Shown one piece after another: positions 62,169 through 64,000 of a DNA stretch of 64,000 bases. Made by a program: the position numbers and the translations under genes. The first letter of the stretch is position 1. Every line of letters begins with the position of its first letter. This DNA is from CAZPHU01 sp964419255 (GTDB lineage Bacteria; Fibrobacterota; Chitinivibrionia; Chitinivibrionales; CAYFVL01), in NCBI GenBank assembly GCA_964419255.1, contig CAYQOU010000008.1, positions 23,195 to 87,194 on the forward strand, written 5' to 3'. The notes beneath the pieces were generated by a model that was not told the origin of the DNA, did not search any database, and saw only the letters and a list, made by a program, of their open reading frames with translations.

Positions 62169-62972
62169 TTATTCCCCCTTTTTTTTCTCCCCGAAAACGT
62201 CATCTTTGAGCATGTCGAAATCATCGAAGGAAAACCGGATACTGAGCAGTATGTTTAGAAGTGTCGCAATACTGGTTGCACTGAATATAGCGATCATTAT
62301 GGCGATCTGATACTTGATTGCAACAAGGGGAAAACTTCCTCCCAGAATTTGCCCGGTCATCATTCCCGGGAGAGAAACCAATCCAATGGTGGCCATCGTG
62401 GCGATGGTGGGGGCAAGGGATGCCTGCACCGCGGCTCTCATATAGGGGAGAATCGCCTCGTATCTGGTCGCACCCATCGTAAGATAGGTCAGATACTGCT
62501 TCTCAGCCGATCCTATCGTTGAATAAAATCTCTCGAGAGATATCACATTGGATCTCAGGCAGTTGCCCAGGATCATACCTGCTATTGGAACCAGGTAGCG
62601 CGCATCGTAAAACGGTTCCGGGCGAATGGAGAGGAAAACTAAAACCGATGTTATTGCAATGATACTCATCGCTATTCCTGCCGCAGTCGGGAGGAAAAAC
62701 CTTTTCAGCCCCAGTCCCGCATTGCGGATGACCGTAAAGTTCGCAATTATTATCATAAAAGCTATCCAGGTGAAATTTATCCACATGTTATTGAACTCGA
62801 AAATAAATTTCAAATACAGTCCCACCAGAATAAGTTGGATGGTCATGCGAGCTGCTGCAATTAGTGTCTTTTGAAAAAAGGGAATCTTGAATTTCCATAG
62901 TATTGCCAGGGGGATACCAAGCAGCGTATAGATAAACGCCATGGACCTGATTGATATATCTACTGTTTCCAT
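62169..62972 (-). CDS. fetB: ABC transporter permease, UPF0014/FetB (YbbM) family
   Basis: The protein is 267 aa with about seven membrane helices. Family motifs are TLIAAARMTIQLILVGLYLKFIF, given in parts (AAARMTIQLILVG), PIAGMILGNCLRSNVISLERF and LTMGATRYEAILPYMRAAV. In E. coli FetAB exports or handles iron and aids oxidative-stress resistance; here this is inferred from homology. It begins 19 bp after the ATPase gene, so the two form an operon. Confidence 0.88.
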   Translation of the reverse strand: METVDISIRSMAFIYTLLGIPLAILWKFKIPFFQKTLIAAARMTIQLILVGLYLKFIFEFNNMWINFTWIAFMIIIANFTVIRNAGLGLKRFFLPTAAGIAMSIIAITSVLVFLSIRPEPFYDARYLVPIAGMILGNCLRSNVISLERFYSTIGSAEKQYLTYLTMGATRYEAILPYMRAAVQASLAPTIATMATIGLVSLPGMMTGQILGGSFPLVAIKYQIAIMIAIFSATSIATLLNILLSIRFSFDDFDMLKDDVFGEKKKGE

Positions 62973-62991
62973 CTGTTATCTTTCCGTTATC

Positions 62992-63660
62992 TTATGGATT
63001 TCTCGTATCAGACAATGGTTTTTCACCGATATGATCAACAGTTCCGTCATTTATATGAATCGCCTTATTACATATGGAAAACCAGTCAGGATCATGAGAC
63101 ACCGAAATAATGGTGAATCGCGAATTGGCAAAAAGGTCAAGCAATGCTTTCTTGCTTTCTGAATCCAGCGCGGAGGTCACCTCATCCAGCACATATACCT
63201 GTTTCTGCAGAAGAAGCGATCGGGCTATGGCAATTCGTTGTTTTTCACCTCCGGAGAGAACAGTGGAGGGCTTATCAAGGATGTTTTCGGGAAGATGTAG
63301 CCTTTCAAGAACGGTTTTCATCGTGTCCAGTGAGGGTTTATCTTCCTTGTTGGCAGCGAAGGTGAACGGCAGGAGAAGCGATTCCCTTACCGTCGGTGCG
63401 CCAAGGACCGGCTCCTGCAGGACAAAGGCAACTGAACGGCGAATCGTACCGATATTTTCAGCAGACACATTTTTTCCGTCAAAGAAAATTGTGCCGGCAG
63501 AGGGAGTTCGCGCCCCCACAAGAGTTAGAAGAATCGTTGATTTTCCGGATCCGGATTTCCCATAGATAACTGCTTTTTCGCCGGTTTCGACTGTAAAGGT
63601 GACATCCTTAATCAGCATGGTATCATTGCGCTGAACGGATACTCGGTTAAAAGAAATCAT
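62992..63660 (-). CDS. fetA: ABC transporter ATP-binding protein, FetA (YbbL)-like
   Basis: The protein is 222 aa. Walker A is YGKSGSGKST (about 35-44), signature LSGGEKQRIAIARSLLLQ and Walker B YVLDEVTSALD. It has the short form with no permease fused and lies just upstream of the FetB-like gene, which fixes the pairing. ATG 63660 lacks a strong ribosome site. Confidence 0.88.
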   Translation of the reverse strand: MISFNRVSVQRNDTMLIKDVTFTVETGEKAVIYGKSGSGKSTILLTLVGARTPSAGTIFFDGKNVSAENIGTIRRSVAFVLQEPVLGAPTVRESLLLPFTFAANKEDKPSLDTMKTVLERLHLPENILDKPSTVLSGGEKQRIAIARSLLLQKQVYVLDEVTSALDSESKKALLDLFANSRFTIISVSHDPDWFSICNKAIHINDGTVDHIGEKPLSDTRNP

Positions 63661-63713
63661 AATTCTCTATTCTTGTTGTTCCACAAAAGAAAACGCACTT
63701 GAGTCCTTAACTG

Positions 63714-63750
63714 AGCTACTCATCCACTCAGAGCCGCTCACTTGGGAAAA
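63714..63750 (+). repeat. Dispersed intergenic repeat, right module only (copy F)
   Basis: gagctactcatccactcagagccgctcac-type sequence aligns with the right module at 28384-28422. The left module is absent. It lies 54 bp upstream of the fetA start, just past the terminator of the last gene. Confidence 0.55.
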
Positions 63751-63754
63751 TAAA

Positions 63755-63786
63755 AAAAGGCGTTCCCCTCAAGGAGAACGCCTTTT
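63755..63786 (-). terminator. Intrinsic terminator of the last gene
   Basis: aaaaggcgttc (63755-63765) pairs with gaacgcctttt (63776-63786). On the minus strand the stem runs into a T-rich tract. It lies 26 bp beyond the stop codon of the gene at the window end. Confidence 0.85.
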
Positions 63787-63812
63787 GATTACAGACCATT
63801 CAGCTGACGTGA

Positions 63813-64000
63813 TTACTCTGCCTGGACTCCTAATTTTAATGTCTGCGGGGTTTCTTCACCATTGGCCACAACGGTAAAGGAAGCAACATAGGTACCCGGG
63901 CCGACTATACGTCCCTTCTTATTGCGGCAGTTCCATACCCACCAGATGATATTGCGATTTGCTTCCTCGGCAGTACCGACACAGATTTGTTCACCGGGCG
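63813..64000 (-). CDS. 3' end of a gene of unknown function, C-terminal FlgD-Ig-like sequence
   Basis: The last 62 codons are visible, including the stop TAA at 63813-63815. The sequence has the beta-sandwich pattern of a FlgD Ig-like or related extracellular domain (IIWWVWNCRNKKGR, then GPGTYVASFTVVANG and ending LKLGVQAE). The G-P-G-T-Y-V-A motif is shared with many secreted, sorting-domain proteins. The 5' part lies beyond the window. Confidence 0.65.
   Translation of the reverse strand, partial: PGEQICVGTAEEANRNIIWWVWNCRNKKGRIVGPGTYVASFTVVANGEETPQTLKLGVQAE

Noticed and set aside
1..64000. CRISPR array, prophage, insertion sequence or rRNA
   Set aside because: No regularly spaced identical repeats, no integrase or transposase genes, and no rRNA sequence were seen on reading. 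The dispersed repeats are irregularly placed and lack spacer units.

Overview
The window is a piece of a Gram-negative bacterial chromosome of moderate GC (by eye). It comes from a draft or metagenome assembly, since one 100-N scaffold gap is present at 38565-38664. Several features suggest the Fibrobacterota (Chitinispirillia/Chitinivibrionia side) rather than Proteobacteria: a TIGR02147 (DUF4423) protein of the Fibrobacter paralogous family, large secreted proteins ending in type IX secretion-like sorting domains, and many signal-peptide outer-membrane barrel-like proteins. This is inference from gene content only. No marker gene such as rRNA is present.

Layout. 0-3.4 kb: scpB (cut by the window edge), scpA and glmS on the minus strand. 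3.7-9 kb: small accessory genes (pentapeptide repeat, DUF4235, DUF3820), then a plus-strand methyltransferase / 3-methyladenine glycosylase / inositol monophosphatase run, a candidate PD-(D/E)XK protein and a perfect 26-bp palindrome. 9-22 kb: a cation-chloride-cotransporter-like carrier, a secreted sorting-domain protein, SppA, a DUF4390-NtrY-NtrX two-component operon with a membrane protein, and two related outer-membrane proteins, one carrying a strictly periodic (every fourth residue) cysteine track. 22-28 kb: YfhO-like membrane protein, heptose-bisphosphate phosphatase (GmhB), a UPF0104 membrane protein and a class II photolyase. 28-38 kb: a beta-barrel protein, a PQQ-type sugar dehydrogenase lipoprotein, a fused TssB-TssC sheath protein, a GAF protein, glutamate dehydrogenase, a ferritin-like/GGDEF diguanylate cyclase, a methyltransferase and a glycosyltransferase. 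38.9-44.5 kb: a beta-helix surface protein, a TIGR02147 regulator with an overlapping lipoprotein gene, and a short-chain dehydrogenase. 44.7-50.8 kb: tssE-tssF-tssG-tssH of a type VI secretion system. 51-64 kb: a zinc-ribbon coiled-coil protein, a CAU-anticodon tRNA with a good promoter, an M50 protease, a polysaccharide deacetylase, an ABC/ABC-2/TPR operon, CutA, a receiver protein, HrpA, a FetAB-type ABC pair, and the 3' end of a secreted protein.

How things fit together. The type VI genes are split: baseplate and ClpV genes lie at 44.7-50.8 kb, while the only sheath-like gene is a fused TssB/TssC about 12 kb away. No Hcp, VgrG, TssK, TssL or TssM is in the window. GmhB, the YfhO-like protein, the UPF0104 protein, the methyltransferase and the glycosyltransferase suggest a surface-polysaccharide theme without forming one operon. 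A family of short intergenic repeats, with a left module (gcgattctctcgcggcgatt) and a right module (catccgctcagagccg-like), recurs at seven or more places, complete or truncated, always between genes. It is the strongest unexplained sequence signal in the window. No CRISPR array, prophage, transposase gene or rRNA was seen.
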